The translations under genes and the position numbers were made by a program. This document shows positions 36,961 to 45,960 of a stretch of 64,000 bases of DNA, piece after piece. Origin of the DNA: Pseudomonadota bacterium (lineage in GTDB: Bacteria > Desulfobacterota > Desulfovibrionia > Desulfovibrionales > Desulfovibrionaceae); contig JAEYOJ010000078.1 in assembly GCA_023411815.1 (NCBI GenBank), positions 10,139-74,138 on the forward strand, given 5' to 3'. How positions within the stretch are numbered: the first letter of the stretch is position 1; every line of letters starts with the position of its first letter. The notes below the pieces were generated by a model. It had not been told where the DNA came from. It searched no databases and saw only the letters and a program-made list of their open reading frames with translations.

Positions 36961-38515
36961 ATTCAAACACCATTCTGGTTAAATAATCTTTTTCGAATGT
37001 AGGGCGGGCGGTCAAGTCCAGGACCGTGACCCGAGCGGCCACCTGCTCAAGACGCTGTCGAGCTGCCTCGCTCTCCAGAAGCCTGCGCGCGCCGGACAGG
37101 GACGTATTGCCCGCCACGCGGACGCGCCTGGCCAGCGTCGGGGGGAGGAATCCGAGCCGCTCCAGGTCGCCGGGCGCGGCATGCTCGCCCAAGGCGCCGG
37201 CCAGAAAGACGGTCGTGAGATCCGAAGCCGGCAAGCCGGCTTCGGCCAGCAGAATCGAGACGGCAATGTTGAAGGCCGCCTTGACCTTAAGCAGCTCTTC
37301 CACGTCGCCTGCGTGCAGCCATAGGCCGGGAGCCATGCGCAAGCGCGCCTCGCCACGGGACGAAACGCCGAATTCGCGGGCCAGCCGCGCCGCCAGGGGC
37401 GTGGCGGTTCCGGTACGGAACATGCCTCGCGCATCCAGCAGCCCCACGCGCAACAGGGCTGACACCAGCGACAGGTAACCCGTGCCGCTCACTGCCACGG
37501 GCCGCGAAACGTCGCCCCGCACGCCCCAGGTCAGACCTTGCGGCCCAAGCTCGAAGCGAGTGACCACATTCGGTCCCGCCAGGCTGCCGTGACGCAGGCC
37601 TATGCCTTCAAGGGCCGGCCCCAGAGGCACGCTGGCCACGAGCACGCTTTCCCTGTCGAGCACCAGGGCGAACTCGCCGTTGGTGCCCATGTCCGCCAGC
37701 AGGAAGGGCGGATTGGCCCCGTCCGTTTCCCGGGCGTCCAGGGCGGCCAAACCGGCGCTCAGGTCTCCGCCCGCGAAAGGGCCAAGCAGCGGAGGAATGT
37801 AGCATGGCGGCAGGTCGGGCGTCAGGCCATGCCAGACCCCGCCGCGAAAGTCCAGCCTGTAGGGAGCCGCAGCCAGGCCCGAGGGCGGGAACTCCAGCAA
37901 GAGATAGGTCATGGCCGAGTTGCCGGCAACGCACATTGATTCCAGCGGACCGGGCAATCCGCGCGCGATGCGCACGAGCAGATCCAGAACGACTTGCCGC
38001 AGGGGGCCAGCCTCTCCTCTCAAGGCCAGGGCAAGCCGGGACATTACCTCGCTGCCCGCTCCGAGCTGAGGGTTCAGGGCCCGGCCGCGTGCTACGGTGA
38101 CTCCTTCCGAGAAGGCTTCCCAATATATGCTGGTCGTGCCCAGATCCACGGCCAGATGCAGAGGGCCGCTCGGCGAGGCCAGCTCCTCGCATTCTTCCAC
38201 GGAAACATCGGAAGCAACCTCGGGCAGTTCGATATGATCGCCTGGTTGCGGCGAATGACGGCAAGACAGGCGCATGCCGGAGTCAAGTTCTTCGGGGGAG
38301 AGGACTTCGAGTTCGGAATCCGTCGGCTGGGGGGGCTCGTTGGTGGAGGAAAGATAGCGCACCCGGCACAGCCCGCACCGGCCCAGGCCCGAGCAGAGAG
38401 GCAAAGGCGGGCGCAATCCCGCGGCGAACAAGGCCTGGGACAGGCTGCCGTCGCGGCTGACAGCAATTTCGCGCCGACCGCCCGCGCCGTTGTTGACGAT
38501 TATCGAGGCTGTCAT
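36950..38515 (-). CDS. Corrinoid-enzyme reactivator (ferredoxin + ASKHA/DUF4445)
   Basis: A 521-residue protein. An N-terminal [2Fe-2S] ferredoxin domain has Cys41, Cys47, Cys50 and Cys85 (CSGLGRCGLC and SCRH). From about residue 125 an ASKHA ATPase-like fold begins (LHLAVDLGTTSIYWEAF), with ADMGTNGEFALV and VFLAGALGEHA as later landmarks. This architecture is that of RACE/RamA-like proteins, which use ATP to reduce inactive Co(II) corrinoids to Co(I). A related protein has been linked genetically to MetH function in Desulfovibrio, as I recall. ATG 38515 was chosen over TTG 38539. The MetH in this window lacks its own activation domain, so it is a plausible client. It leads the overlapping run Rsm22-like - lipB - lipA. 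Confidence 0.88.
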   Translation of the reverse strand: MTASIIVNNGAGGRREIAVSRDGSLSQALFAAGLRPPLPLCSGLGRCGLCRVRYLSSTNEPPQPTDSELEVLSPEELDSGMRLSCRHSPQPGDHIELPEVASDVSVEECEELASPSGPLHLAVDLGTTSIYWEAFSEGVTVARGRALNPQLGAGSEVMSRLALALRGEAGPLRQVVLDLLVRIARGLPGPLESMCVAGNSAMTYLLLEFPPSGLAAAPYRLDFRGGVWHGLTPDLPPCYIPPLLGPFAGGDLSAGLAALDARETDGANPPFLLADMGTNGEFALVLDRESVLVASVPLGPALEGIGLRHGSLAGPNVVTRFELGPQGLTWGVRGDVSRPVAVSGTGYLSLVSALLRVGLLDARGMFRTGTATPLAARLAREFGVSSRGEARLRMAPGLWLHAGDVEELLKVKAAFNIAVSILLAEAGLPASDLTTVFLAGALGEHAAPGDLERLGFLPPTLARRVRVAGNTSLSGARRLLESEAARQRLEQVAARVTVLDLTARPTFEKDYLTRMVFEYVP

Positions 38516-38591
38516 GCGGATCACCCGGTTCCGTACCAATGCCGGAGCTTACGCCCAAGCGTTGGAGAAAGAAAGCCCGATGTCCGACGGC

Positions 38592-39701
38592 TCAGACCAG
38601 GGCCTCTTGATCCTTTTCCTGACGTCCCGACAGGTACTGTTCCCACTCGTCGATGACGCGGTTCATACCGGGCAACCCCTCGGCCACGCCTATGTCGGCC
38701 CAGCGCATCTCTCCTTCCTCGGCGTTGACCACGCTGCCCAGGGCCGCGAAACGCATGCACAGGTTGAGCCCCTTGCCGCTGGAGAACACCTTGGTCACCG
38801 TGGCCCCGAGCCATATCCAGCGGTAGTTGCCTTTGGCTGGATTGAACAGGAAAAGCTGCAGGCACAAGTCCTTGCCCTGCTTATAGGCTTGCGGGCGGGC
38901 GCCCTCGGGCAACACGAGGCGCATGCCACCGGCCGAGATGTCGTGCACCCAGGCGTCGCCGGCGTTATCCATGTTGATCCGCATTGACGGGCCGATCAGG
39001 CGCAGGCGCGAGCGGCCATCCTCCCAGCGCTCCAGCCACAGCTTGCCCTTGATGAAACTCTGCCGCTCCACCTCATAACGGGGGTGATTGCGACGGCGCA
39101 GGTATGTGAGGGACATGGGAGTTATGAAATGCAGCAGATACTCCCTGGAGCCTGGCTGCGAGACACGCTCGAGGTACGTATTGAAGTAGTTGAACTGTCT
39201 GTCCTTGAACTGGATGGGTCGGAAATAGAACGAAAGCATCTTGCCCACGGGAAAACGCATGTTGGCGGAGGAACCCACGACCTTGAGAACGAAGCCCGCG
39301 GGACCGACCTCTTCTATCTTGCCCTCGGCCAGGTAGTGGGCCGCCTTGCCTTCGCCCTGATGCACCTCCAAAGGCGACGCGGCCTTGGCGAGGTGGTCGA
39401 GAATGCGTCGATTGTCCTCCAGGCGTCTCTTGCCGGCGAACATGGCCAGTAAGTGATAATGGATCTTCTTGTGATGATGGCGCAGGACATAACCCAGGAG
39501 CAAAACCGCCACAACGGCCAGTATGCTGCCGAGGAACAGGGTATCGGCTGGCTTCATCTGGATCCTGGAAAAGGAATTCTGGACCGTATCGAGATAGTTC
39601 TTGTCGAAGTTCGCGGCCATGGGGATCCCGCCGTCGCCGACACCGGAAAGGGACTCGCCAAGACGCTCGAATGCCTTCATCCACCAAGTCTGAACGAACA
39701 T
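38592..39701 (-). CDS. Membrane-anchored PilZ protein
   Basis: A 369-residue protein. A transmembrane segment lies at about residues 55-75 (LFLGSILAVVAVLLLGYVL), followed by an N-terminal YcgR-like domain and a C-terminal PilZ domain. The c-di-GMP motifs are RRRNHPRYE near 201-209 and DISAGGMRL near 252-260, both intact. It is likely a membrane-bound c-di-GMP receptor. ATG 39701 has GGAG 6 bases upstream and replaces a longer open frame that lacks a ribosome binding site. It precedes the reactivator cluster by 76 bases and could be co-transcribed with it. Confidence 0.85.
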   Translation of the reverse strand: MFVQTWWMKAFERLGESLSGVGDGGIPMAANFDKNYLDTVQNSFSRIQMKPADTLFLGSILAVVAVLLLGYVLRHHHKKIHYHLLAMFAGKRRLEDNRRILDHLAKAASPLEVHQGEGKAAHYLAEGKIEEVGPAGFVLKVVGSSANMRFPVGKMLSFYFRPIQFKDRQFNYFNTYLERVSQPGSREYLLHFITPMSLTYLRRRNHPRYEVERQSFIKGKLWLERWEDGRSRLRLIGPSMRINMDNAGDAWVHDISAGGMRLVLPEGARPQAYKQGKDLCLQLFLFNPAKGNYRWIWLGATVTKVFSSGKGLNLCMRFAALGSVVNAEEGEMRWADIGVAEGLPGMNRVIDEWEQYLSGRQEKDQEALV

Positions 39702-39913
39702 GCACTGCTCCTCGAAATGGTCTGCCTTCCGTAAATACCCGGCAAATCGGCCCTCGTCGAGAAATCCCGCACCCATCCGGCGGAGTGCGCCATGGATCGG
39801 ATCGATCAAAAAGCAGGGTGCAAGGTGTTGACGTTCCCGGTTTGCATTATATTTAATGTTCCGTGACGCTGATACCGCGTCCCGATACCAAGATTTGCCC
39901 AAAGGAGCAGTTC

Positions 39914-40168
39914 ATGTCCGACAACAAGTTTGGAACGCACACCTGCCCGCATTGCGGCAGCGAGCTTAAAATCTGGGTCGCGCCGCCCGAAACGTGGTGG
40001 GGCGAGATCCTCGTCTGCAACAACAACGACTGCCCGTATTTCAAGGGCTCCAACGAAACCATCACCAACAAGCGCGACGATTCTCGCCTCGGATGCCGCT
40101 ACGCCATTGATCCAGGCAACGAGTACAAGCCTTTCAACCTGCTGTCCTGGTGCCCGACACTGGACTAG
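39914..40168 (+). CDS. Small zinc-ribbon protein (Ogr/Delta-like)
   Basis: An 84-residue protein with two Cys pairs, CPHC near 11-14 and CNNNDC near 35-40, which should bind one zinc. Short proteins of this shape are annotated as Ogr/Delta-like zinc fingers in Desulfovibrio. The prophage Ogr proteins activate late genes, but there is no prophage here and the likeness may be only to the zinc fold. A strong AAGGAG ribosome binding site lies 7 bases before the ATG. It stands alone between convergent regions and is closed by a terminator at 40238-40272. Confidence 0.75.
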   Translation: MSDNKFGTHTCPHCGSELKIWVAPPETWWGEILVCNNNDCPYFKGSNETITNKRDDSRLGCRYAIDPGNEYKPFNLLSWCPTLD

Positions 40169-40237
40169 TTCCAGCCGTCAAGCCGCAGGCATCAGCGGCA
40201 GCCGACACGGAGGGCTCCACAAGCCTCCCTGCGAATA

Positions 40238-40272
40238 AACCTCGCCAGGCACATCCCGGCGGGGTTTTCGTT
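40238..40272 (+). terminator. Intrinsic terminator after the zinc-ribbon gene
   Basis: AACCTCGCC at 40238-40246 pairs with GGCGGGGTT at 40258-40266 (one G-U), 11-base loop, followed by TTCGTTATT. Confidence 0.75.
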
Positions 40273-40471
40273 ATTTGGCTCATGCAACGCGGCTGGCACC
40301 GTTTCGCGGAATCTTTCCGAGACATGCGAACAATATAACTGTCCGCATTCCCCACGGTCAATAACGCGGCCGCAGTCTTGCGTTTACGGTCCGCTGCCGT
40401 CAGGCGCTTTGCCCGCAGTTCGGGGAGACACGCAAGCATCTCCTCCGGTAATCGCTGGACAAGCAGCGAGG

Positions 40472-40599
40472 CTAGAGCATTTGGCTTTTGAAAATGCTCG
40501 GCGAGCCATGCGTTGGCATGGCTCGCAGCCCGCTCCGGCGTAAGCGCAATTCACCTGCGCCTACGCCGGAGCGGGCGTCTTAAAAACAATCTGCTCTAG
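40472..40599. repeat. Full-length 128-bp structured palindromic repeat (R1)
   Basis: Eight-base terminal inverted repeats CTAGAGCA / TGCTCTAG enclose three perfect hairpins: GAGCATTT/AAATGCTC (8 bp), GCGAGCCATGC/GCATGGCTCGC (11 bp, 4-base loop, 40501-40526), and a 15-bp stem GCCCGCTCCGGCGTA / TACGCCGGAGCGGGC (40528-40576) with a further GCGCA/TGCGC inside. The right end TAG (40598-40596 on the reverse strand) is the stop codon of the M23 peptidase gene. Related copies are at 56563-56690 (inverted) and 57621-57748, with short derivatives elsewhere. Confidence 0.85.
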
Positions 40600-41963
40600 A
40601 TTGCAGGAACGGCCTGTTTGTCGTGATCCGGTTGCCGGGCTTCGGCCGTGTGACCCGCATCAAGCTCCAAGGCGGCGGTCAGATGATCGACCAATCCGGC
40701 GAAGGCTTCCTTGCGGTTCTGGGGCACGCCTTCCGCCGGCGGCGTTTTGAGGGTGACCGGATTGATATGCTGACCATTCTTCTTCATGCGGAAGCAGACG
40801 TGCGGGCCGGTCGCCCAGCCGGTCTGGCCCACGTAGCCGATGATCTGGCCCTGGCGCACGCGCGAGCCGCGCTTGAGGCCCGACGCGAAACGGCTCATGT
40901 GCAGGTAGGCTGTCTCGTAGCTGTTGTTGTGGCGGATGGAGATATAGTTGCCCGAGGCGTTGTCGCGGGCAATTACCGTGATCACGCCGTCACCCACGCT
41001 CTTGATGGGCGTGCCGGTCGGCGCCGCGTAATCGGTGCCCAGATGGGGGCGGTTGACGCCGAGCACGGGATGGAACCGTTTTTGCGTGAATCCCGAGGTG
41101 ATGCGGGCGAAATCCAGTGGAGACTTGAGGAAGGCCTTGCGCAGGGAACGGCCGTTCTCGTCATAATAATGGGCTTGGCCTTCCGCGGTCTCGAAGAGAA
41201 ACCCCTTGTAGGCCTGCCCCTGGTTGATGAACGTGGCCGCCAGAATCCGCCCGTAACCTGCCGGCTGCCCATCTCGAGAACGTTTTTCCACGAGGACCGC
41301 GAAGGAGTCGCCCTCGCGGATATCACGGATGAAATCGATGTCCCAGGCGAACATATCGGCCAGCCGCACGGCTAGCTCCGGAGACTCGCCAGCAGCGTCC
41401 ACCGCCGAGAACAGGTTGCTGGTGATGGCACCCGACACGCGCTCCGTGCGCACTTCATACTCGATGGGCGCCCGTTCGACTTGAAAGCCCTCTTCCGCCT
41501 TGAGAATCCGAAGCTTCTCTGCCGCGTTTATCTCGTACTCGAATCCGTGAAAATCATCGCCCTGGATGGTGATGGCGAAGGCATGGCCTGCCGATATACG
41601 CGACAAGGAAAAGATGTTCTCGCATTCGCGGGCCAGGGCGATGATCTCGGCGGGAGAAAAGAAGTCGCTGAGCAGCGTTATTACGGTATCGCCCTTTTGC
41701 ACGATGCCTTCCTTGAGCAGGCGGATGTCCGCGTCGCCGTCGCCCTGCGAGGATTCGTCACCGCCCTGCCCGGTCGCCTCCGCGACATCATCCAGTGCGG
41801 TTTCGGCCTCGCTCCCGGCGAAGGAGCCCGAAGCTCTTTCCCGCCTTTCGCTTCGGTCGAGCATGGGCACGAGGCTGAGGATGCCCACGAAGCAGATCAT
41901 GACAAGCATGATCGTCTTGCGCCTTGAACGCTTCTTAATGGTCATTCGATAGTGATTGGTCAT
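40596..41963 (-). CDS. M23-family (LytM) metallopeptidase
   Basis: A 455-residue membrane-anchored protein. A basic N-terminus and one membrane segment (about residues 17-35) are followed by a linker, an OapA/LysM-like region and a C-terminal peptidase M23 domain from about 295. The domain has His307 and Asp311 (HLGTD), His355 (YLHMS) and His388 in GPHVC. The last zinc ligand of the usual HxH is Cys390 instead of His. Such enzymes cut peptidoglycan crosslinks; a GPHVC variant is seen in a known subgroup and may still bind zinc. ATG 41963 lacks a good ribosome binding site, so the start is uncertain. The stop TAG is the TAG of repeat R1. Confidence 0.88.
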   Translation of the reverse strand: MTNHYRMTIKKRSRRKTIMLVMICFVGILSLVPMLDRSERRERASGSFAGSEAETALDDVAEATGQGGDESSQGDGDADIRLLKEGIVQKGDTVITLLSDFFSPAEIIALARECENIFSLSRISAGHAFAITIQGDDFHGFEYEINAAEKLRILKAEEGFQVERAPIEYEVRTERVSGAITSNLFSAVDAAGESPELAVRLADMFAWDIDFIRDIREGDSFAVLVEKRSRDGQPAGYGRILAATFINQGQAYKGFLFETAEGQAHYYDENGRSLRKAFLKSPLDFARITSGFTQKRFHPVLGVNRPHLGTDYAAPTGTPIKSVGDGVITVIARDNASGNYISIRHNNSYETAYLHMSRFASGLKRGSRVRQGQIIGYVGQTGWATGPHVCFRMKKNGQHINPVTLKTPPAEGVPQNRKEAFAGLVDHLTAALELDAGHTAEARQPDHDKQAVPAI

Positions 41964-42123
41964 GGAGAAAATGTCGGGTGGGTTTGGTTGAACGCGTCTG
42001 CACTTTTCTGCTGGGTTCGTACAGCTTTTAGGCCCAGGTGTCCACACCTAATGGCCGGAAATCCTTGTTCCAAGCGGGTTGGCGGGCGACCCGGCCGAAT
42101 CGGGAAGCGCCGGAATAATTCCC

Positions 42124-42150
42124 TAAAGTTTCTCCGGGGGACGCCGATAA
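42124..42150 (+). promoter_or_regulatory. Sigma-28 (FliA) promoter of the flagellin gene
   Basis: TAAAGTTT at 42124-42131, an 11-base spacer, then GCCGATAA at 42143-42150. This is a perfect match to the sigma-28 consensus TAAAGTTT-N11-GCCGATAA, 55 bases before the flagellin ATG. Confidence 0.9.
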
Positions 42151-42205
42151 GAGCAGCATAGTTCACTTGGCAAGGACGCCAACACACTTCAAGGAGGAAT
42201 CAACT

Positions 42206-43105
42206 ATGTCTCTTACGATCAATCACAACCTGATGGCGACGAATGCGGCCCGCAACCTGAGCTCCGCGTACTCCAACCTGTCCGTTTCCACCCGCCGCCT
42301 GTCCTCGGGCCTGCGCGTGGATACCGCCGCCGATGACGCGGCCGGCCTGGCCTCCCGCGAACTCATGCGCGCCGACATCGCCTCCCTCAACCAGGGCGTG
42401 CGCAACGCCAACGACGCCATCAGCCTCATCCAGACCGCCGACGGCGCGCTGCAGGTCATCGACGAGAAGCTCATCCGCATGAAGGAGCTCGCCACCCAGG
42501 CCGCCACCGGCACCTACAACTCCGACCAGCGCCTGATCATCGACTCCGAGTACCAGGCCATGGCTTCGGAAATCACCCGTATCGCCAGCGCCACCGACTT
42601 CAACGGCGTCTACCTGCTGAACGGCAACCTGTCCGGAGAAAACGGCGACCATGTCGGCAGCGGCCTGAGCTCCGAAGGCCCGCTGAAGGTCCACTTCGGC
42701 ACCGGCAACGACTGCGCCGAGGACTACTACTACATCTCCATCGGCAACTCCACGGCCTCGGCCCTGGGCGTGGGCCTGAGCGCCGCCCCCGGAACCGCCG
42801 GCCGGTCCATCTCCACGCAGGCCATGGCCCAGGAAGCCCTGACGGCCATCAACAACGCCATCATCTCCAAGGACAACATCCGCGCCAACCTGGGCGCCCT
42901 GCAGAACCGTTTGGAGAACACCGTCTCCAACCTGCAGATCCAGTCCGAGAACCTGCAGGCCGCCGAGTCGCGCATCTCCGACGTGGACGTCGCCTCCGAG
43001 ATGACCGAGTTCGTGCGCCAGCAGATCCTGTCCCAGTCCGCCGTCGCCATGCTGTCCCAGGCCAACTCCCTGCCCAGGATGGCCATGCAGCTCATCGGCG
43101 GCTAG
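42206..43105 (+). CDS. Flagellin
   Basis: A 299-residue flagellin with the conserved N-terminal D0/D1 helices (MSLTINHNLMATNAARNL; RRLSSGLRVDTAADDAAGL) and C-terminal helices (NRLENTVSNLQIQSENL; SRISDVDVASEMTEFVRQQIL). The variable middle is short, about 90 residues, with no large outer domains. It forms the flagellar filament. A strong AAGGAGG ribosome binding site and a near-perfect sigma-28 promoter lie upstream, and a terminator follows 26 bases after the stop, so it is a single-gene transcript. No other flagellar gene is in the window. Confidence 0.97.
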   Translation: MSLTINHNLMATNAARNLSSAYSNLSVSTRRLSSGLRVDTAADDAAGLASRELMRADIASLNQGVRNANDAISLIQTADGALQVIDEKLIRMKELATQAATGTYNSDQRLIIDSEYQAMASEITRIASATDFNGVYLLNGNLSGENGDHVGSGLSSEGPLKVHFGTGNDCAEDYYYISIGNSTASALGVGLSAAPGTAGRSISTQAMAQEALTAINNAIISKDNIRANLGALQNRLENTVSNLQIQSENLQAAESRISDVDVASEMTEFVRQQILSQSAVAMLSQANSLPRMAMQLIGG

Positions 43106-43131
43106 TTCTGACCATCTTCGTACTGCCGAAG

Positions 43132-43163
43132 GAAAGGCCCGCACGAGCGGGCCTTTCTCTTTC
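43132..43163 (+). terminator. Intrinsic terminator after flagellin
   Basis: An 11-bp stem GAAAGGCCCGC / GCGGGCCTTTC with a 4-base loop, followed by TCTTTC. Confidence 0.88.
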
Positions 43164-43285
43164 AAGCCTCCAGAATTCGAGCAGCCCGAGAGCTTCCCGG
43201 TTGGCCGCTCTCAGGCGAGACAGCAGATTCCTCGATCGCAGACAAAGCCTTCGCACACGGGTCAGCCGAAAAGTATGTTTTCCTC

Positions 43286-44206
43286 TCATCCCCTCTCGCG
43301 CGAATGGGCTTTCCGTAGCGTAATGCCGCGGCCCTGACTGCAATAAATTCCGATGAACACAAGCGCGGCTCCCGCGAACTGAACCGAACTGAAGCGTTCT
43401 CCGAGCAGGAGCCAGCCCAGGGCCACGGCGACCACTGGTATGAGGTTCACATACGCAGCAGCCTGACTCGCGGGCAGGATGCTCATTCCGTAATTGTACA
43501 GGCCGTATGCCCCGACGGTGATGAACGTGCCGAGGAAGACGACGGCCAGGGTAGGCGCCCAGGCAAAGTTGGCCGGAATGTCCGGCGCGTGCCACAGAAA
43601 CGCCGGCAGGAAGAACACGGCGCCGCACACGGCCTGCATGGCGGTCAGATACCAGGGTGAATGGCGCGCGGAGAGCCGCTTGACCAGGAGCATGTAGCCC
43701 GTGGCGCTGACCATGGCCATGAATTCCAGAAAATTGCCCAAAACAGGATTGGGAGCATCCTCCGTGGCGGAACCACCCAAGGACAAAACCGCCACGCCAG
43801 CGAGTGAAACAATGAATCCGACGAGCACGCTTGCCCGGATTCGCTCCGCGAGCATGAAGCGCGCGCCTACCGCCACGGTCAGCGGAAGGATCGCCGAGAC
43901 GGTCCCTGCCTGTGAGGCCGTGGTGTAGCGCATGGCGTAGCCTTCGAACAGATAGTAAAGGCACGGCTCGAAGATGGCCATGAGCAGGATCGCCCAGATA
44001 TCGCGCAACTGGAATACCTTCCGGCGCAGGCTGCGCGAACAGGCCAGGAAAATGAAGGAGGCGATGGCCATGCGCCCCCAGACCACCGGCATGGGGCCAT
44101 AGCCCGTCACGGCCACCTTCATGGCGATGAACGAACCGCCCCACAGCACCGCCGAGGCGAACAGTGAAGCGTGGGCCAGGCGCGAACTTCGCTCCGAAGG
44201 CGTCAT
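43286..44206 (-). CDS. EamA/DMT-family transporter
   Basis: A 306-residue protein with about ten membrane segments in two EamA halves; the starts are ASAVLWGGSFIAMKVAV (first half) and ATGYMLLVKRL near the middle. The substrate of such drug/metabolite transporters cannot be inferred. An AAGGA about 11 bases before ATG 44206 supports the start. It faces flagellin and has no obvious operon partner. Confidence 0.9.
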   Translation of the reverse strand: MTPSERSSRLAHASLFASAVLWGGSFIAMKVAVTGYGPMPVVWGRMAIASFIFLACSRSLRRKVFQLRDIWAILLMAIFEPCLYYLFEGYAMRYTTASQAGTVSAILPLTVAVGARFMLAERIRASVLVGFIVSLAGVAVLSLGGSATEDAPNPVLGNFLEFMAMVSATGYMLLVKRLSARHSPWYLTAMQAVCGAVFFLPAFLWHAPDIPANFAWAPTLAVVFLGTFITVGAYGLYNYGMSILPASQAAAYVNLIPVVAVALGWLLLGERFSSVQFAGAALVFIGIYCSQGRGITLRKAHSRERG

Positions 44207-44308
44207 CGGTATTCATTCCTTGTAAACAATCCCGAACAGGACGCCGAAAATGCCCCTGCGGATTCCGCAAGTCAATGCAGACCTTTCCGACTGCGTTTAT
44301 CTTTTTTC

Positions 44309-44337
44309 TTGCCAAAACCGGTTCCACTACCTATATC
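44309..44337 (+). promoter_or_regulatory. Promoter of tRNA-Pro
   Basis: TTGCCA (44309-44314), a 17-base spacer, TATATC (44332-44337), 14 bases before the tRNA 5' end. The -35 hexamer and spacing equal those of tRNA-Val. Confidence 0.6.
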
Positions 44338-44351
44338 TGCTCGTCTCACAA

Positions 44352-44428
44352 CGGGATGTGGCTCAGTCTGGTAGAGCGCCGCGTTCGGGACGCGGAGACC
44401 GGAGGTTCAAATCCTCTCATCCCGACCA
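44352..44428 (+). tRNA. tRNA-Pro (anticodon CGG)
   Basis: A 77-base cloverleaf. Acceptor CGGGATG pairs with CATCCCG, followed by A and an encoded CCA. The anticodon stem CCGCG/CGCGG encloses the loop TTCGGGA, giving anticodon CGG for the codon CCG. The first base C is typical for tRNA-Pro. A terminator follows. Confidence 0.95.
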
Positions 44429-44440
44429 GGGAATAATTCA

Positions 44441-44478
44441 GGGGCTCATGGAGAAATCCACGAGCCCCTTTCCCTTTC
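44441..44478 (+). terminator. Terminator of tRNA-Pro
   Basis: GGGGCTC at 44441-44447 pairs with GAGCCCC at 44462-44468, with an inner TGGA/TCCA, followed by TTTCCCTTT. Confidence 0.8.
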
Positions 44479-44495
44479 GGCGGGCAGAATCGATC

Positions 44496-45848
44496 TCAGC
44501 GTTCGCCCTCCTCCTGGCCGAACAACGCCTTCTGAAAGCCTCCGATGGTCCCGCTGCCGGGCAGGCCCTTGCCCTGCCTGGAGAAAAACATGGGGCCGTA
44601 TCCCAGACGCTTGGCCTGCTTGCGGCGTATGTCGTGAGCGCTTACGGGCCTGACCATGCCGTTCAGGTCGATCTCGCCCCAGAACACCGCGCCTTCGGGC
44701 AGCGGCCGGTCGTAGAAGCTTGACAGCACGGCGGCGACGATGCCGAGGTCCAGCCCAGGTTCGGCCAGCTTCAGGCCACCGCCGATCTTGCAGTAAACGT
44801 CCGACGTGCCCAGGTTGATGCGCAGGTGCTTTTCCAGCACGGCCAGCAGCAGATGAAGGCGGTTCACGTCGAAGCCTAGGGCCGTGCGCCGGGGAATGGA
44901 CAGGGTCGTGCGGCCGACGAGGGCCTGCACCTCCACGGCGAAGGGCCTCTGGCCGTCCATGGCCATGACCACGGCCGTTCCCGACAGGGAGGCGTCCCGT
45001 TCGCCAAGGAAGAAGGTGGAAGGGTCCGTGACGATGGACAGGCCCTTTTCGAGCATCTCCAGCACCAGCAATTCGTCGCTCGGCCCGAAGCGGTTCTTGA
45101 GCACGCGCAGTATGCGGTACAGGTGGCGCCGGTCGCCCTCTAGGTAGAGCACCGTGTCCACCATGTGCTCCATGAGCTTGGGTCCGGCGATGCTGCCCTC
45201 CTTGGTCACGTGGCCCACGAGGAAAAGCGTGGTGGCCGACTTCTTGGCCTGCTCGATCAGTTCCGTGGATACGGCGCGCACCTGGCTCACGCTGCCCGGT
45301 ATGCCGTCCACGCGCGAGGACGCCATGGTCTGCACGGAATCCACGATGAGCAGTTCGGGCGGCTGGCCGGACGTGAACAGGCCGAGCAGGTCGTCGGTGT
45401 CGTTGGTGGCCAGGGCCAGCAGTCCGGGCCCAAGCAGGCCGAGCCGCTCAGCCCGACCCTTGAGCTGGGCCAGGGACTCCTCGCCCGAGGCGTAGACGGC
45501 CCGGCCGCCGCGGCTGGACACACTGCCGGCAAGCTGAAGCAGCAGCGTGGATTTGCCGATGCCCGGCTCGCCGCCCAGGAGCACGGCCGCGCCGGGCGTA
45601 AGGCCCTTGCCCAGGACGCGGTCCAGTTCCTCGAAGCCAGTGGGCCTGCCTTGCAGCAACTCGCCGCCGACATCTTCCAGAGCAACCGGGGCGGTCTTGC
45701 CCCCTGGCCTCGCCTCGGCCGGGCTTTTCCTGCTCACGACCTCCGCGCCCAGAGTGTTCCACTCCCTGCAAGCCGGGCACTGGCCCTGCCAGACAAGGCT
45801 CTGGTTGCCGCAAGCCGAGCAGATATAGATTTCTCGCGTCTTGGCCAT
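44496..45848 (-). CDS. radA: DNA repair protein RadA
   Basis: A 450-residue branch-migration ATPase used in recombination. The N-terminal zinc finger has Cys10, Cys13, Cys24 and Cys27; Walker A GEPGIGKS is near 93-100; the RadA-specific LKNRFG motif lies near 247-252; and the C-terminal Lon-like domain follows. It is preceded by a terminator after the DUF3426 gene, so it probably has its own promoter in the 112-base gap. Confidence 0.96.
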   Translation of the reverse strand: MAKTREIYICSACGNQSLVWQGQCPACREWNTLGAEVVSRKSPAEARPGGKTAPVALEDVGGELLQGRPTGFEELDRVLGKGLTPGAAVLLGGEPGIGKSTLLLQLAGSVSSRGGRAVYASGEESLAQLKGRAERLGLLGPGLLALATNDTDDLLGLFTSGQPPELLIVDSVQTMASSRVDGIPGSVSQVRAVSTELIEQAKKSATTLFLVGHVTKEGSIAGPKLMEHMVDTVLYLEGDRRHLYRILRVLKNRFGPSDELLVLEMLEKGLSIVTDPSTFFLGERDASLSGTAVVMAMDGQRPFAVEVQALVGRTTLSIPRRTALGFDVNRLHLLLAVLEKHLRINLGTSDVYCKIGGGLKLAEPGLDLGIVAAVLSSFYDRPLPEGAVFWGEIDLNGMVRPVSAHDIRRKQAKRLGYGPMFFSRQGKGLPGSGTIGGFQKALFGQEEGER

Positions 45849-45881
45849 GCCGTCTCCCGGCGGATTTCAAACCGCCTCAGG

Positions 45882-45914
45882 TAAAAAACAAGGCCGGGAG
45901 CGAAACTCCCGGCC
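45882..45914 (-). terminator. Terminator after the DUF3426 gene
   Basis: On the reverse strand a 9-bp stem GGCCGGGAG / CTCCCGGCC with a 5-base loop is followed by TTGTTTTTT. Confidence 0.88.
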
Positions 45915-45960
45915 CTGCATGCATGCTTGCACGTCCAGCTACAGCCGGCTGTCCGCTCGC

